The position numbers and the translations under genes are program-made. Positions 36,156-49,114 of a DNA stretch of 64,000 nt are shown in pieces. Within the stretch, counting starts at the first letter, position 1. The number at the start of each line of letters is the position of its first letter. The stretch covers positions 914,958 to 978,957 of the forward strand of contig WELA01003597.1 in the NCBI GenBank assembly GCA_009602735.1, read 5' to 3'. The stretch is from Mesotaenium endlicherianum (taxonomy: Eukaryota; Streptophyta; Zygnematophyceae; Zygnematales; Mesotaeniaceae). Below the pieces are notes generated by a model. It searched no databases and had not been told where the DNA came from. It was given only the letters and a program-made list of their open reading frames with translations.

Positions 36156-37673
36156 AGCGTCACATAGGCAGGTGCTAAGGCGTGCAGTCAATAGCAGATC
36201 AAAAATAAGCTTGAAAAGATGCTTTCAGTTTAATCTGCTGATGGTGATTGCATATCGGTAAGGATCACATTTCCAAATTACATTTCCTGTATATATTTCA
36301 ATACTAACCTCAGAATACAATGGTAGAGATGCATATGCAAGATGTGCCAATGTGGTACAAGTTCAATCACTTATTATTGCAAGTTACCTCGCACAAAGTT
36401 ACGATCTAATAACACACCATCGTGTCTTTCTGTCCAGTTTGCTGCTTGGCCATTAATGCTCCATTTGAATGATGGTTTTGGCCACTCATCAATTTCATTT
36501 AAAAATGACTGTTTGTCGTCCACATGAACCATTAATGTCTCTGTTTGCAAAAAGCTATGCAGCCCATTTAATTAACATTCTTCCCCTCTTTGCAACCAAG
36601 TTGCGCGGTATCAATTTGCCCACCATATATGACTGTGCTGTACTAGACAGTGAAAATACGAGATATAATCATTTCAAGGATTTTCATCCCCACTTTAAAA
36701 TATGGAGCACTGGTCCATTTTCTTTCGACACTTCCATTGCTATGCTTCCCACAAGATCGTGAGTGATGATTTTTCTCTCATGATTTTGTGCATTTGTTAT
36801 CAGCCACTTCTGTCCTTGCAAAAACATTTCGAACAAACTTTCAGGACATGAAATGCTTGCTGCTTATGTAAAGCCAACTATTGCGAACACAAAACACTGG
36901 TTTTTACACAAATGCCACATACTGTCAACATATCATCCTCTACATGCTAGACAATCCAACTACATAACCATCATCATGCTGAATGCTGGCAAACATCAAA
37001 TACCACATCATCTACATTTATTCAGATACTACAGGCAAAGCCTGCTTGTTGATTAACATATGCATGTCATTGTTAAATCTCTATCTTAGGGTCATCACTA
37101 CAACTAGCTATGAACCCCGCGATTATTGGCTACTGAGCAGCCTGACTATTGGCCTTTTAAGTAATGAAAGAATAAGAGTATACATATATACAGGCTCCGC
37201 GAAAATACTGTCTTGCACATCTGAGGAGCATTTAAGATCCATCCCTAGCTTGTAAAACTTCTGAGCAGTGTCAGAATATTCTGTACGTACCACTAAAGAA
37301 CAGATGGAGGCTGCAACGAATGTGCGAGAGTGACTACACTCATCACGTAACAGCAGCTCTACACTAAAAGACAGAATGCTATTGCTGCTAGAGCCATAGC
37401 CCTCTGCTATGCATACGTCATATTGACCTCAAGTGTCATCTTCTGATACCGCAAAAAGTCCAAACACGCCTTATAGACACTTATCCACTCCAATGAACAG
37501 CAGTGCTGCAACCAAATCATCTTCAGATGAAAGAAGAGCCACCAAGCACCCAGGCTGCCACTACAAACACGTCGACGAATTGAAAAGTGCACACGTCTCG
37601 AGATATAAAGGCTTCACTTACTGCACCAGTAAAGAAGCTCCCCCCTATACTCCCCTCTAAATCACACTACTTC
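36156..37673. other. No recognised gene
   Basis: AT-rich 3' flank of the CASP-like gene and of the PLATZ gene. Only short ORFs. Confidence 0.5.
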
Positions 37674-38522
37674 CTAGAATAAAGGTGCTCTGTGGGGTAC
37701 ACCTTTTCTTCTATGAAGTCTCTGGTCAATGTCGAGACTACATTGTGGAGGTGTTCTAGGCTCCAATGGACTCAATGGAGAGGGCAAGAGCACAAGCTGC
37801 GGCATCATATCTGGGGAAGTCAAAGTGGAGCGAAACTTCTTTTTCTTGGAGGGATACGAGCTGTCCACCAAGCTGTCTACCTCCTTACCACTATCTTCCA
37901 TACTGACTTCCTGTGAACTCCCCTCCTCCATCAAGAGAGGTGGTAGAGGCCTAAACGGCTGAGACGGAGACCTCTTTGCACCCATATCAGTTGATGCTTC
38001 GACATGCCCACGGCTGCTTCCAAGACTGGACGCTTGCGTCCGCGGTTGTAAAGAAATCCCCGCATCATATGCCACAGCAGCCAACTTGCACCCAATGGAG
38101 CAAAACCTGAAGGCATCCTGCAAAGTTCTGTGGCACGTTTCACAGGAATATGGCGCTCCTTTCACCGGCCTAGCCTGCGGTCTCCCATTAAGAAAGACGA
38201 TCTTTGCACTATTGATGACGTAAATTTGAATCTGACTCGTGTCCAGAAGATCTCTAATATCTAAAACGCGAACAACCTCATGATAAGATGATCTTCTCAC
38301 TTGCAACACCGTATGACCAGGCCCGCTGTGATACTTGGCCACACACAATGTGCACAGTGATTCTCCGCCACAGTCTATACAGAAAAAGTTCCGCTCACTC
38401 TTGTGTGCTGCTGCGTGGGCTTGGCAAGCCACAAAATAATGACCGGCAAGGAATTGTTGTACCCAAGGAGGAACCTGAGAAGGCCCCTCAGCCTGAAGAG
38501 AATGCCCTCCCATACCCGGCAT
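37674..38522 (-). CDS. PLATZ zinc-binding transcription factor
   Basis: Single uninterrupted ORF of 282 residues. The PLATZ domain occupies roughly residues 18-150. It opens PPWVQQFLAGHYFVACQAH, with the zinc ligands C-x2-H, FFC-x2-C, LC-x2-C and KYHSGPGH, then the family blocks RRSSYHEVVRV, INSAKIVFLNGRPQARP, and a second cluster C-x2-C...RFCSIGC. The C-terminal half is Ser/Pro-rich with a basic KKKKFR patch, a likely nuclear signal. PLATZ proteins are plant-type DNA-binding regulators that prefer A/T-rich DNA and usually repress transcription. Two Met codons (38522 and 38513) could serve as start. Lack of introns is unusual beside its heavily spliced neighbours. Confidence 0.92.
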   Translation of the reverse strand: MPGMGGHSLQAEGPSQVPPWVQQFLAGHYFVACQAHAAAHKSERNFFCIDCGGESLCTLCVAKYHSGPGHTVLQVRRSSYHEVVRVLDIRDLLDTSQIQIYVINSAKIVFLNGRPQARPVKGAPYSCETCHRTLQDAFRFCSIGCKLAAVAYDAGISLQPRTQASSLGSSRGHVEASTDMGAKRSPSQPFRPLPPLLMEEGSSQEVSMEDSGKEVDSLVDSSYPSKKKKFRSTLTSPDMMPQLVLLPSPLSPLEPRTPPQCSLDIDQRLHRRKGVPHRAPLF

Positions 38523-41500
38523 CGTCTGCTCTATGGTAAAGCGAGAGGAACAGTAATCAAAACGAAAAAGTTATTACTTTACACTCTCAATATACTATGA
38601 TGGCGGCGACTCCTGCTGGACAAGAAGAAAAGTCAACTTGTGCGTCTTTAATGAAGGCGAAGCGTTGCGCTAACCTTTAGACAGGAACGTCTCTTGCTCG
38701 GCACGCAACGCACGATTATATGTAACCTGTGCGCTCAGCCGGTAGAAATTACTCGGGAGTGGACGCGCAACTTGTCGACGTCACAATACTAAGGTCTGCG
38801 TTGGTAGGCTTGTTTACTCTACAGCCGCTGCTTGTCACCGCCAGCTAGCTTGCTCTACTTTGGACCTTCCCTCGGCCTTTTCCTGACATAACGCGTGTTT
38901 AGACAACGCCCTGGCACACCGTGACGCTAGCACCTTCCTGTGCTCTTTTGATTTCATTTGGCTGCCTGTCACAATTGTACCCACCAGCAAAATGTGGTCC
39001 ATTAGTGCATCTCAGTCGGTCGTACAGGATCTTGTACTGCGTACGAAGAAAGACGAAACTGTCTTGCTGGATTGTCATGAGCTTTTCGATATCAAAATCT
39101 TGATAATAGACCTGCGGCATCTGCATTCTTCGAGAACACATGCCTGCAGACGCCTTCGCGGCGTCTGAGCCCATCTGAGCCTGCTTGCGAGTAAGAAGCT
39201 TCGCCTCCAAGCACCTCCAAGTCGTGACCCTTGACAACCTTCCAGCATGTTCGAGCACTTCCAGCAAAGTCGGACGGCAAAAGCCTAAACCTTGCCCTGC
39301 GTTCGAGTCTCCCGCCGCCAACACAACGAAGTCACTATACTCGAGTAGAGTGCACCAAACTCCTAGAGTCCGGTAGCTGGGCCAAGAGTCGTGGAGGTAA
39401 CGCCAACCAAGATTGTTGGATTTTGGCTAATTACTTTCCACGTCAGGTGCACTGTTGAATAGTGAGCACGTGTTCAATAAAATGGACCAGATCATTTACA
39501 CCCAATCGAAACCAACCAACAGCAGCAAGTCCACGGTACCGATGGACGTGGTTGCCTGTGAGGTAACACATCGGACTTACTCGCGGTTGCTCGGGTGTGC
39601 TTGTGCTATCATCCATGGCCCATGAGTGCCCATGAGTCGTAAAGTGTCGAAGCTCAATACATTGGCTTTGATTGGCTCTTATTGCTGGAGATGAAGTCAG
39701 AAGTGCACAGAATGGCAGAAGCCACTGAATGACAATGTAAGTGTATGTATGCCACTGCCATGGGATTGCCGTCGATGGCCGTGCAGGTGTCGTCGACTGC
39801 TATTGAACGGCAAGTGAGACTGCCATCGTGGCACGCTGAAAGTGCTCAAAAAAAAAACGTACACAACAGCTTCAGAACGTACAAGTCCGCGGGAGAGCAG
39901 GTGCGAGGGTGAGAGGCAGTGAGAGGGTAAATGTTTTTTTGCCATGTTCGCAATTGTTCGCAAAGTAGTCGTAGTAGTTACAATTGGCAACACATGATAC
40001 CAATGTCGCGCATGCCATTTAGGGTGACAGCCTATGAATGGCTGATAAGAAGCTGAGAAGGACCACATCTTACTAGTGAAAAACGGGCGGGTAATTGACG
40101 ATATGCATGCGGCATGACGTAATACTGCGTCCGTTGACTAAGTCTTGGAGTAAGATAGTGAGGTGCAAACTGGGTCGGCAGACTCGCGGGCGGCAATTGT
40201 AGCTGCTGCGAAGGCCTTACGTCCATCAACGTGGACTGCAATTTGTTTTAGATTGAGGTTCGGCTTCCATTGTAAACCAGATATGTTCTCTCATATTTTT
40301 GTGAGTTTGAAATTAATACCGTCAACTTCGTTCTATTGTATTATTTATTCCAAAATTGATATTGTTGAATAATATTGCTATGGCCACTGTATAATGGCCC
40401 TAATTGATAGAGTAGATTAATCCAAATTAAAGAGTGCCTATTAAGTTTGAACATAACGGCGCCTGCAAGACTTTCAAATTGCTTTCAAGTTTGACTGTGA
40501 AAGCATCAATGTTGAAGTAATTCCTTAGTTTGGAGCCATAGTCATTTAAGTCCTTATTCACTTTTGGTCCAAATGTTGCACATGCAAAGGTCGTTGCTGC
40601 AACCATGAAAATGCCAAAAATAAAAACAAGTTGCAAAAGTTGGTAACAATGAACAAAATTCAACAGTCATGTAGGACAGATATAATCACTAAACAGCGAC
40701 TTCTTCATGCAGTAAATGTGGTTGCAAAACGCTTGTCAATTACCGAACCGCAAATCAATTGTGGACCAAGCCATAGAAACATTCCACTCACGTGAAATCA
40801 AAGACCAATAGTAAATTGTGCAAATGAGCGGATATGCGATAAATGATTTTTGACAAGCAAAAATTACAACTTTGCAAAAATATGACGAGAAATTATTTGT
40901 TGCTTAAATTATTTTTCTTGCGATGATCAAGGCTTTCACCCAAGGTGGGCTTATGAGTTTCGTTTGGACGCATGATTCATTCTAGAATTGTATTTTTTGG
41001 TCTTGATGCGCACGCATTAAATCTTGAATACAAATATTTACGTTGTCCAGACACATGGTCAAATCTTGAACAGTGAACCAAAAGGTCGACCATTGCGGTT
41101 GGCTTTGAATGTCAGGGTGCTTCAACTTTTTGACAATTTCTGGACACCAAAGAGGACGTAGACAAGGAAACATTCTTAAATTTTCACTATGAATCATACA
41201 GTGGAAAATGACTTTTTAGCGTCAAAACAAACGACAGGCGCAAAGTAGGACGTAGATGGTGCGTAAGGGAACCCACGCAAAGTAACATATGCAGGCAAAT
41301 TTGTGTCAATCAAAGCAAGCAAAATGCACCATTTCACAAAAGAATCGTTGATTACGAATACTTTTAGAACATGTCGTCTCTCATCGTCCGTTTGTGCACA
41401 TAGCGACACACAAGTCATTGGCTAAAGTTTCAGCCCGTCCAAAACCTTTTTATTAAAATTTTGTTGTGAATTTCATTCACTTTGTACTGGTTGAAAATTC

Positions 41501-41737
41501 ATTATAATTCCAGTGGGCTTGTCTAGCATGTGAAAAAAGATTCGCATTCCTTGTTTGTGAATAAATTATTCACTCTCAAGTATAATATAAAATCTATTGA
41601 AGGTATGACCTTCGTCATCCGACGTAAGAATTTACGGTGACGTGCTCCGTTAAGAGAGAGTTCATGCGACAGAACAGGGTAATTGAGTGCAAGGTGACAC
41701 CGGTTGCACCACTGGATGTACTACCTATCCCCCCTGC
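38523..41737. other. Intergenic; possible unrecognised ORF at 38899-39324
   Basis: The PLATZ promoter should lie at the left edge. A 141-codon minus ORF (38899-39324) with YYQDFDIEKLMTIQQDSF has plausible composition but no family I can name. Adjacent minus ORFs at 40982-41418 could be a decayed exon pair. From about 40200 the sequence is strongly AT-rich and looks non-coding. Confidence 0.4.
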
Positions 41738-41742
41738 TCTCC

Positions 41743-42463
41743 TGTAATGAATATCAGTATATTGGTTGATATAATATTCATTTAAATATAAAGGTTAAAT
41801 AAGTTCAGCCTGTTGAACTCTAGTTGATATTGAGTCTGCTGGACTATATTACATAATTAGTTTAATGACTCAGCCGGGGGCAGCAGGCTGAAGTCAACTT
41901 AGGTCGGCTTGCTGACACATTCTTTGACAGCCAGCTGACTTCCGTACTCGGTAGCAGCGAACTGCCTCGATATGCATCTAAGTGTGGTATGCTAGATGAA
42001 TGGCTAGATGACATCCCTATGATGGATGGCGATTCGGGATGATGGGAGATGGCGGTGGATTTGGTTAACCGAGGTCCTACCAACGTGGTTAACTCCCGGG
42101 TAGGCGGTGCCATCGCACTGACCGTTGAACAGTAAACTCATTCCATGTACATATGCTAGGCATTGCTCTCGAGTTCGGCATTCGGAAACGAGGCCAACTC
42201 TCTTGTACAGCTTACTGAGAGAGATCTGAATCCAAGGCGAGAAGCCATTGATACGCACTGTCTTCTAACCTTGCTTATGTATGAGTTTACTGATTTGCAT
42301 CATTGATGCAAGTTTACTCGCATTTGACTTACGAGTATTATTCCCTGCTAGTGTATTGTCATTTGCCGTTAAACCAATTAACGGAAATACCATAAAGATT
42401 ACTTGCTGATATGAAGATATTTATTAATTGTTAATCGCCTATTTGGTAAGTCGATTCATTTCA
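41743..42463 (+). repeat. LTR, left end of array
   Basis: TGTAATGAATATCAG ... GTCGATTCATTTCA. Carries TTTG|GTAAGTCG near the end. A primer site TGGTATCGGAGC follows at 42465-42476. Confidence 0.93.
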
Positions 42464-42497
42464 GTGGTATCGGAGCAGTTATCACAGTCTTCTTTGT

Positions 42498-43088
42498 ATG
42501 GTAAGGACAAGGTCTCAAACTAGCAACTCCCGAGACATGGAGAACCAGGAGAACGAGAATGTCGAAAACCAGGCGGAAAGCCATGTAGCGGGAAACCGTA
42601 CCTATTCGGAAGCAGTAGCAGATACTGCAGCTAGGGAGGCTGCAGATGAGTCAGCTGCTATTGCCTCTGTCGCAGCTCAGCAAGCTGAGGAGGAGAGAGC
42701 CAGGCTAGAAGCTGAACAAGTAGCAAAGGCCGCTGAAGATACAGAAAGGAGGGAAAGACAGCCAGCTGACGAGCGCACTGTCGAGGAACTCATGGCATCA
42801 AGGGCCAATGTTCTAAACCCACCCCCTGCTGTACAGCTCAACGTACCCCTGGGTCAAATACGTGACCGGCTGAATGCGGCGGGAATTGCTGCTGCAGGAG
42901 CGAGAGGGACTGTTGAGGACACTACTCAGCGAGTAGATGCTAATGCTGCTGCTGCATTTGCTAGACTACCACCCCAGAGTGTAGACTTGGAAGCATTATT
43001 CGTTCAAATGCAGTCGCAAATGGCGACCATGTATCAGTCTTAGCAGGAGGACAAAAGAATCATAATGTCCCTACTGCGGGACAGAGAC
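42498..43088 (+). pseudogene. Truncated gag of the short unit, with a nonsense codon
   Basis: Starts [13 protein letters not shown]. It carries AEEERARLEAEQ where the full-length gags have [12 protein letters not shown], a difference shared with the short unit at 59295. A TAG at 43041-43043 replaces a Gln codon. After it the frame continues ...MSLLRDRD and stops abruptly where the next LTR begins (43089). The capsid-like domain, zinc knuckle and pol are absent. Confidence 0.88.
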
Positions 43089-43808
43089 TGTAATGAATCA
43101 GTATATTAGTGGATATAATATTCATTTAAATCTAATTGTTAATTAAATTCAGCCTGCTGAACTTTAGTTAATAGTCAGTTTGCTGGACTTTACATAATTA
43201 TCAGTTTAATGACTCGGCCAAAAGCAGCAGGCTGAAGTCAACTTAAGTCAGCTTGCTGACACATTCTTTGACAGCCAGCTGACTTCCGTGCTCGGTAGCA
43301 GCGAACTGCCTTGATATGCATCTAAGTACGACCTGCTAGATGAATGGCCAGATGACATCCCCATGATGGATGGCTATTCGGGATGATGGGAGATGGCGGT
43401 GGATTTGGTTAACCGAGGTCCTACCAACGTGGTTAACTCCCGGGTAGGCGGTGCCATCGCACTGACCGTTGAACAGTAAACTCATTCCATGTACATATGC
43501 TAGGCATTGCTCTCGAGTTCGGCATTCGGAAACGAGGCCAACTCTCTTGTACAGCTTACTGAGAGAGATCTGAATCCAAGGCGAGAAGCCATTGATACGC
43601 ACTGTCTTCTAACCTTGCTTATGTATGAGTTTACTGATTTGCATTATTGATGCTAGTTTACTCGCATGTGACTTACGAGTATTATTCACTGCTAGTGTAT
43701 TGTCCTTTGCCGTTTAACCAGTTAACGAAAATTGCCATCAAGATTACTTGCTGATATAAAGATCTTAATTAATTGTTAATCGCTTATTTGGTACATCGAT
43801 TCATTTCA
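43089..43808 (+). repeat. LTR shared by short unit and full element
   Basis: TGTAATGAATCAGTATATTAG ... TCGATTCATTTCA. It is at once the 3' LTR of the short unit and the 5' LTR of the full one. The usual GTAAGT here reads GTACAT. Confidence 0.93.
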
Positions 43809-43809
43809 G

Positions 43810-43821
43810 TGGTATCGGAGC
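43810..43821 (+). promoter_or_regulatory. Primer-binding site of the full element
   Basis: TGGTATCGGAGC one base after the LTR, tRNA-iMet type with one G-U wobble. Confidence 0.85.
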
Positions 43822-43842
43822 AGTTATCACAGTCGTCTTTGT

Positions 43843-45329
43843 ATGGTAAGGACAAGGTCTCAAACTAGCAACTCCCGAGACATGGAGAACCAGGAGAACG
43901 AGAATGTTGAAAACCAGGCGGAAAGCCATGTAGCGGGAAACCGTACCTATTCTGAAGCGGTAGCAGATACTGCAGCTAGGGAGGCTGCAGATAAGGCAGC
44001 TGCTATTGCCTCAGTCGCAGCTCAGCAAACTGAGGGGGAGATAGCCAGACTAGAAGCTGAACAAGTAGCAAAGGCCGCTGAAGATACAGAAAGGAGGGAA
44101 GGACAGCCAGCTGACAAGCTCACTGTGGAAGAACTTATGGCATCAAGGGCCAATATTCTGAACCCACCTCCTGCCGTACAACTCAATGTACCCCTAGGTC
44201 AAATACGTGNAGGCTGAATGCGGCAGGAATTNNNNNNNNNNNNNNNNNNNNNNNNNNNNNNNNNNNNNNNNNNNNNNNNNNNNNNNNNNNNNNNNNNNNN
44301 NNNNNNNNNNNNNNNNNNNNNNNNNNNNNNNNNNNNNNNNNNNNNNNNNNNNNNNNNNNNNNNNNNNNNNNNNNNNNNNNNNNNNNNNNNNNNNNNNNNN
44401 NNNNNNNNNNNNNNNNNNNNNNNNNNNNNNNNNNNNNNNNNNNNNTGGGGTCTCACACCACTAGTGGTGGTGGCCGAGGGCCTAGTAAGCTCAAGCCAAA
44501 ACCTCCCCAGGACTATCATTCTGAGGGAAACAGAAAATATACCCTGAACAAGTTTCTCGCGGATGTTGAGCAGTGGCTGGAGAACTACCCAGAACTGCAA
44601 GATTACGAGAAGGTCAGGCACACCGGTGCGCTACTGAAAGGCAGTGCCGCAGACTGGTGGCTTTACTGGAAAGAAGAGCGTAAGGCTCGGCAACTCGGTG
44701 ACCCTACGTGGGTAGAGTTTGTCGAGAAGTTGCATGAGAAGTTTGATGTCATCAACCAGCAGGAGAAAGCTATCTATGCGATGATCTCCCTGACACTGAA
44801 GCAGACCACTTCAGTTGCTGAGTTTGCTCAAAAGTTCCAAGAGAACATGATGAAGCAGCCAGATTTGCCAGAACGGTATAGGATAGCATACTTCAGGTAT
44901 GGCTTGAAATCCGAGGTCTCTGGTCATTTTGCTGAGAAAAAGTATGAGAAACTGGCTGACTTGATCCAGGATGCTGACGCCTGGGATCAGCAGCAGTTCA
45001 ATCACAAGCGCCAGAGTAACGCTTTGGTGTCTAAGATTGTCAAAAAGCCCCACGGTTCCTACAATGCAGTTGAAGGAGACCAGGCTGAGGATAATCAGGG
45101 TGATGAATATGAGTATGAGTACAATGCTATTCAGTCTAGAGGTAGAGGTGGTCCCTCTCGAGGTGGCTATGGAAGGGGTGGTGGTAGGACTAAGCCGAGA
45201 CCAGCCTCAGCAAAATCTACTTGCTACCATTGTCAGCAGAAAGGCCACTACAGAGAACAGTGTCCGGTCAAGCACCTGCCTAAGGTCGAGAGAAAAGACC
45301 AGCCTTTAAAAGACAGCAACAGTCAGTAA
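43843..45329 (+). CDS. gag polyprotein (interrupted by gap)
   Basis: Starts [14 protein letters not shown]. The N-terminal part is E/A-rich and probably helical. After a 214-N gap the frame resumes with GSHTTSGG, a Pro/Lys linker, the capsid-like retrotransposon gag domain ([44 protein letters not shown]), an acidic YEYEYN patch, an RGGYGRGGG nucleic-acid-binding stretch, and one CCHC knuckle [14 protein letters not shown]. The stop TAA is at 45327-45329. Gag forms the virus-like particle and binds the RNA. The reading frame overlaps pol, which lies in the -1 frame. The single N at 44210 appears to stand for missing bases (the frame GQIR-DRLN is disturbed there). Confidence 0.88.
44232..44445. 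other. Assembly gap (214 N)
   Basis: Inside gag of the best-preserved copy. The other copies suggest a slightly longer true sequence. Confidence 0.99.
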
Positions 45330-45346
45330 TCCAGTCTACTGACTGT
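45305..45346 (+). promoter_or_regulatory. -1 programmed ribosomal frameshift signal
   Basis: Slippery heptamer T TTA AAA (45305-45311) in the gag frame, 7-nt spacer, then a perfect 10-bp stem ACAGTCAGTA (45319-45328) / TACTGACTGT (45337-45346) with an 8-nt loop. The gag stop codon sits inside the 5' arm. The pol frame is open from 45311. Conserved at 14680-14721 and 63168-63209. Confidence 0.82.
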
Positions 45347-48300
45347 GAGGATGCTAGAGATAGTGAGTCGTCACTAGCTGCCCTCGTAGCAGGTATTATG
45401 GGTCCTGCTGAACTGGATTCACTATGCATGCCTGACAAACAGATAAAGGAGACCATCAGTAATATAGACGTCCAGAGAGTGCACACTCTGGATGCTCTTG
45501 TTCCACCTGATGTCCAACATTTCTTTGCTACGTCAGGAGAACAATGCGAAAGTCAGGAAAAGACAGTCCCCCCTATCCTACTGCATTGCATGATTGCAGG
45601 TAGGAAGGTGAGGGCATTTGTTGACGGAGGGGCGTCACATACTTTTATTCACAAGGACTTAGTTAAGCGGCTAAGGCTGCCTACTGTCACCCAAGGGAAT
45701 AGAAAAATATTCCTTGGAGATGCCTCAAGTATCCCGGGAGGAGTTATAACCAAGCCTATTGAGGTCCAGTTAGGTTCTGGCATTGCAGTTCTAACTGAAA
45801 CGCTTACATTTGAGGTACTCAACACTGGCTTTTATGATCTCGTGCTAGGCAGGTCCTGGCTTAATAGACATCAAGCTGAAGTGTGTTGGAGCAGAGGTAC
45901 AGTTAAAGTGAGAGGAGCCAGTGATGGGCAGACTGACTTGGCACCCACCAGTGCTCTTCCTCTTGTCCTGTGTGGATGGCAAATGAAGGAAAAGAAGAGG
46001 CTTCCAGAAGGATGCAAGTTGCTGAATGCAATGGAGTTCGTCAAAAGCTGGAACCAGAAGGAAGACAGAATGTTCTGTCTGCTGCTAAGAGAGGTACCTC
46101 CTCAACCTGAAGAAGTGGTTGAGAAAAAGGTAAGCCCTCCGGAGCACCCTACTGCTGCAAAAATTGTTGCTCAGTACACTGATGTGTTTAACATGCCTCC
46201 AGGACTACCCCCTAAAAGGGAAGTAGATCATAGGATTGATCTATTACCTGGTAGCCAGCCACCCTGGCAACGCACTTATGGCTTGTCTTATTTGGAGAGC
46301 GAGGAGTTGAAAACACAGATTGCAGAGCTGGAGGAAAATGGTTACATTTCTCCCAGTAAATCACCGTACGGCGCACCTATCCTATTTGTTAAGAAAAAGG
46401 ATGGCAGTATGCGGATGTGTGTGGATTACAGAGCCCTGAACAGAATTACAGTAAAGAACAAGTATGCTTTACCCAGAATCGAGGACTTGCTTGATACCCT
46501 GTCTGGCGCTAAGGTGTTCAGTAAGATAGATCTCAAGAGTGGTTATCATCAAATCAGAATTGCTGAGGGGGATGAACACAAGACTGCTTTCCGCACACGT
46601 TATGGACACTATGAGTTCAACGTGATGCCATTTGGACTGACTAATGCTCCTGCTACCTTTATGGGTGCTATGAATGACATTTTCAGACCTTATTTGGATA
46701 AGTTTGTGCAAGTTTTCCTGGATGATATTTTAATTTTCTCTAAAGATGAAGCTCAGCACACTGAACACTTAAAGAAAGTGCTGGACACTCTGCGGAAAAA
46801 TCACTTGTATGCTAAAATGAGCAAGTGTGATTTCTTTAAGGAAAGTATTGAATTCTTAGGCCACGTTGTCAGTAAAGAGGGCATCAGTGTGGATCCTAAG
46901 AAAGTCCAGACCATAAGGGACTGGCCAGTACCACAGTCTGTCTCTGAAGTTAGATCCTTCCTCGGGTTGGCTAACTACTATAGGAGATTTATTGAGAATT
47001 ATTCCACAAAGGCCAGTAAACTGACTGACCTTACTAAGAAAGACATCGGGTATGTGTGGGGGGAAGAGCAGCAGGCTGCCTTCCAGACCCTTAAAGATGC
47101 CCTTTGTTCTGCCCCAGTGCTAGCCGTGTATGACCCCAGCAAACCGGTGCAGGTGGTTACTGATGCCTCTGATTTTGCCATGGGTGCTATTTTGTTGCAG
47201 CCTGCTGACAAAACCACAAAGGATGGTAAGGTACGGCAGGAGTGGCATCCTGTGTTGTATGAGTCTATGAAATTTAATCCAGCGGAGATTAATTACTCAG
47301 TGCATGATAAAGAGCTGCTAGCTATCATTCATGTACTCAAACAGTGGAGAGCATACTTACATGGTAAAGCTTTTAAGGTGATTACAGATCATCTAGCTCT
47401 GACCCACTTTCAGAAGAAGTCCAAGCTGTCGAGGAGGGAGAACCGCTGGAGCCAGATGCTGGAGCAGTTCCAAGTCCAGATCGACTACAAACCAGGGAAG
47501 TTGAATCCTGCTGATGCACTCTCTAGAAGACCTGACTTGCAAGAAAGGAACTTTAGTCAGCATGCTGTAGATAAAGTCCTGTGTGCACTCACTTCACTAA
47601 AGGTGAAAAAGTCCTTCCTTGAACAACTTAGGAAAGCCTACCTTTCTGACCCAACATTTGAGCCCAGCCCCACTACTGGTGTGTGTCGTGCTACTGCACT
47701 CGGGTATAAGCTCAAGGGAGGGGTCTGGGTGACTGAAACCACTTCAGGCAGGCTGAAGCTGGTCATTCCTAATAACTTGGAAATAAGGTCTCTCTTACTG
47801 AGTCAAGCTCATGACAGTCTCCTGGGTGGACATTTGGGGCAGGCCAAAACTGTTGGCAAACTGGCAAAACATTATCATTGGGAGGGGTTACCCCGGGAGG
47901 TCTTGAAATATGTCAAGTCCTGTGACCAGTGTCAGAGAAATAAGTCTCGGCACACACCACCCGGAGGTCTCTTGCAACCGCTACCCATCCCAGCGGGACG
48001 CTGGGAAACTATATCTATGGACTGGGTGGTCTCACTACCAAGAACTGCCAATGGGCATTATTCAATACTGGTAGTTGTGGATAAACTGACAAAAATGGTC
48101 ATTTTTGTCCCCACAACTGTCAAAGTGACTGCGCTCGAAACAGCGAGACAATTTTACAACCATGTAGTATGCCAACATGGGCTACCTACTAATATCATCT
48201 CAGACAAAAACTCAAAATTCACCTCTAAGTTCTGGAGAGCTTTAATGGGGTTAATGGGAGTCAAACAGCTGCTCAGCACAGCAAACCACCCTCAGACTGA

Positions 48301-49114
48301 TGGGCAGACTGAAAGAACTAACCGAGTTCTGCAGGAGGTGCTGAGAGCATATATTAACCAAAAACAAGATAATTGGGATGACCTGTTGCCTCAAATTCAG
48401 TTTGCGGTCAACAGTGCGGTGCACGCGTCAACGGGCAAGACTCCTTTCGAACTCAGCCTGGGTAGAGTCCCTAAGTCCCCTCTAGATGTGCTAGGGGAAT
48501 CTTTAACTCACCCTGAAGGGATTGACAACCCGGTCTCCCTCCAGTTAACTCAGGAGTTTGCTGACACCCTGTCAGAAGTCCAACGAAACTTGCACACGGC
48601 CCAAGAAAACCAACAAAAATACGCTAATCAACACCGTCGGGAACTGACATTTTTCAAGGGAGATTTAGTCAACCTGCATTCTCAGCACCTGTACCTCCCG
48701 GGTGTGGTCAAGAAAAAGCTTGGCCCTGTCTGGGTCGGTCCATATTTGGTGGTCCGTCGTGTCGGTCAGAATGCTTACAAACTGAACATGTCAGCTGACT
48801 ACAAGGGTCACCCGGTCTTTAATGTCTCCTTCCTGGAACCATACATCAAAGGTGATACACTGTTCACAGGTCGGTTACCTGTCCAACCGGGACCGGTCCC
48901 CGCTGTCCGGGACGGCGACCCTGAGGAATATGAGGTCGATGAGATTTTAGACGCTCGCTCGGTCCGTCGATCGTCTAAATATGTCATGAAGTACCTCATC
49001 CGATGGAAGGGTTACGATGCCTCTGGGGACACTTGGGAATTTAAAGATCAGCTGACCCATGCCAAAGGGGCCTTGAAAGGGTTCCACCTTCCGGCGGCTG
49101 GGGCACCTCCCTAA
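45311..49114 (+). CDS. pol: protease, RT, RNase H, integrase, chromodomain (intact)
   Basis: Open in the -1 frame from the slippery site. From the first Met (45398) it has 1238 residues. Protease [11 protein letters not shown] (Asp at 76). RT ~270-450 with [19 protein letters not shown] and FLDDIL (441-443). RNase H starts at TDASDFAMG (589). Integrase: zinc-binding H/H and C-x2-C (~812-845), catalytic D875 (SMDWV), D936 (ISDKN) and E972 (GQTERTN). GPY-type module LGPVWVGPY near 1108. C-terminal chromodomain 1177-1230 with aromatic-cage positions Y1178, W1203 and Y1206. This is a Ty3/gypsy chromovirus order. The chromodomain is expected to bind methylated histone H3 and steer integration. No interruption is seen, so this copy may be or recently was active, subject to the gag gap. 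Confidence 0.95.
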   Translation, partial: RQQQSVIQSTDCEDARDSESSLAALVAGIMGPAELDSLCMPDKQIKETISNIDVQRVHTLDALVPPDVQHFFATSGEQCESQEKTVPPILLHCMIAGRKVRAFVDGGASHTFIHKDLVKRLRLPTVTQGNRKIFLGDASSIPGGVITKPIEVQLGSGIAVLTETLTFEVLNTGFYDLVLGRSWLNRHQAEVCWSRGTVKVRGASDGQTDLAPTSALPLVLCGWQMKEKKRLPEGCKLLNAMEFVKSWNQKEDRMFCLLLREVPPQPEEVVEKKVSPPEHPTAAKIVAQYTDVFNMPPGLPPKREVDHRIDLLPGSQPPWQRTYGLSYLESEELKTQIAELEENGYISPSKSPYGAPILFVKKKDGSMRMCVDYRALNRITVKNKYALPRIEDLLDTLSGAKVFSKIDLKSGYHQIRIAEGDEHKTAFRTRYGHYEFNVMPFGLTNAPATFMGAMNDIFRPYLDKFVQVFLDDILIFSKDEAQHTEHLKKVLDTLRKNHLYAKMSKCDFFKESIEFLGHVVSKEGISVDPKKVQTIRDWPVPQSVSEVRSFLGLANYYRRFIENYSTKASKLTDLTKKDIGYVWGEEQQAAFQTLKDALCSAPVLAVYDPSKPVQVVTDASDFAMGAILLQPADKTTKDGKVRQEWHPVLYESMKFNPAEINYSVHDKELLAIIHVLKQWRAYLHGKAFKVITDHLALTHFQKKSKLSRRENRWSQMLEQFQVQIDYKPGKLNPADALSRRPDLQERNFSQHAVDKVLCALTSLKVKKSFLEQLRKAYLSDPTFEPSPTTGVCRATALGYKLKGGVWVTETTSGRLKLVIPNNLEIRSLLLSQAHDSLLGGHLGQAKTVGKLAKHYHWEGLPREVLKYVKSCDQCQRNKSRHTPPGGLLQPLPIPAGRWETISMDWVVSLPRTANGHYSILVVVDKLTKMVIFVPTTVKVTALETARQFYNHVVCQHGLPTNIISDKNSKFTSKFWRALMGLMGVKQLLSTANHPQTDGQTERTNRVLQEVLRAYINQKQDNWDDLLPQIQFAVNSAVHASTGKTPFELSLGRVPKSPLDVLGESLTHPEGIDNPVSLQLTQEFADTLSEVQRNLHTAQENQQKYANQHRRELTFFKGDLVNLHSQHLYLPGVVKKKLGPVWVGPYLVVRRVGQNAYKLNMSADYKGHPVFNVSFLEPYIKGDTLFTGRLPVQPGPVPAVRDGDPEEYEVDEILDARSVRRSSKYVMKYLIRWKGYDASGDTWEFKDQLTHAKGALKGFHLPAAGAPP

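Noticed and set aside
38899-39324. 141-codon minus ORF as a gene
   Set aside because: Composition is plausible, but there is no motif, no splice context and no overlap with a known family. Left as a possibility only.
40982-41418. Two adjoining minus ORFs as a split gene
   Set aside because: They are short, lie in AT-rich DNA, and nothing is recognisable in either.
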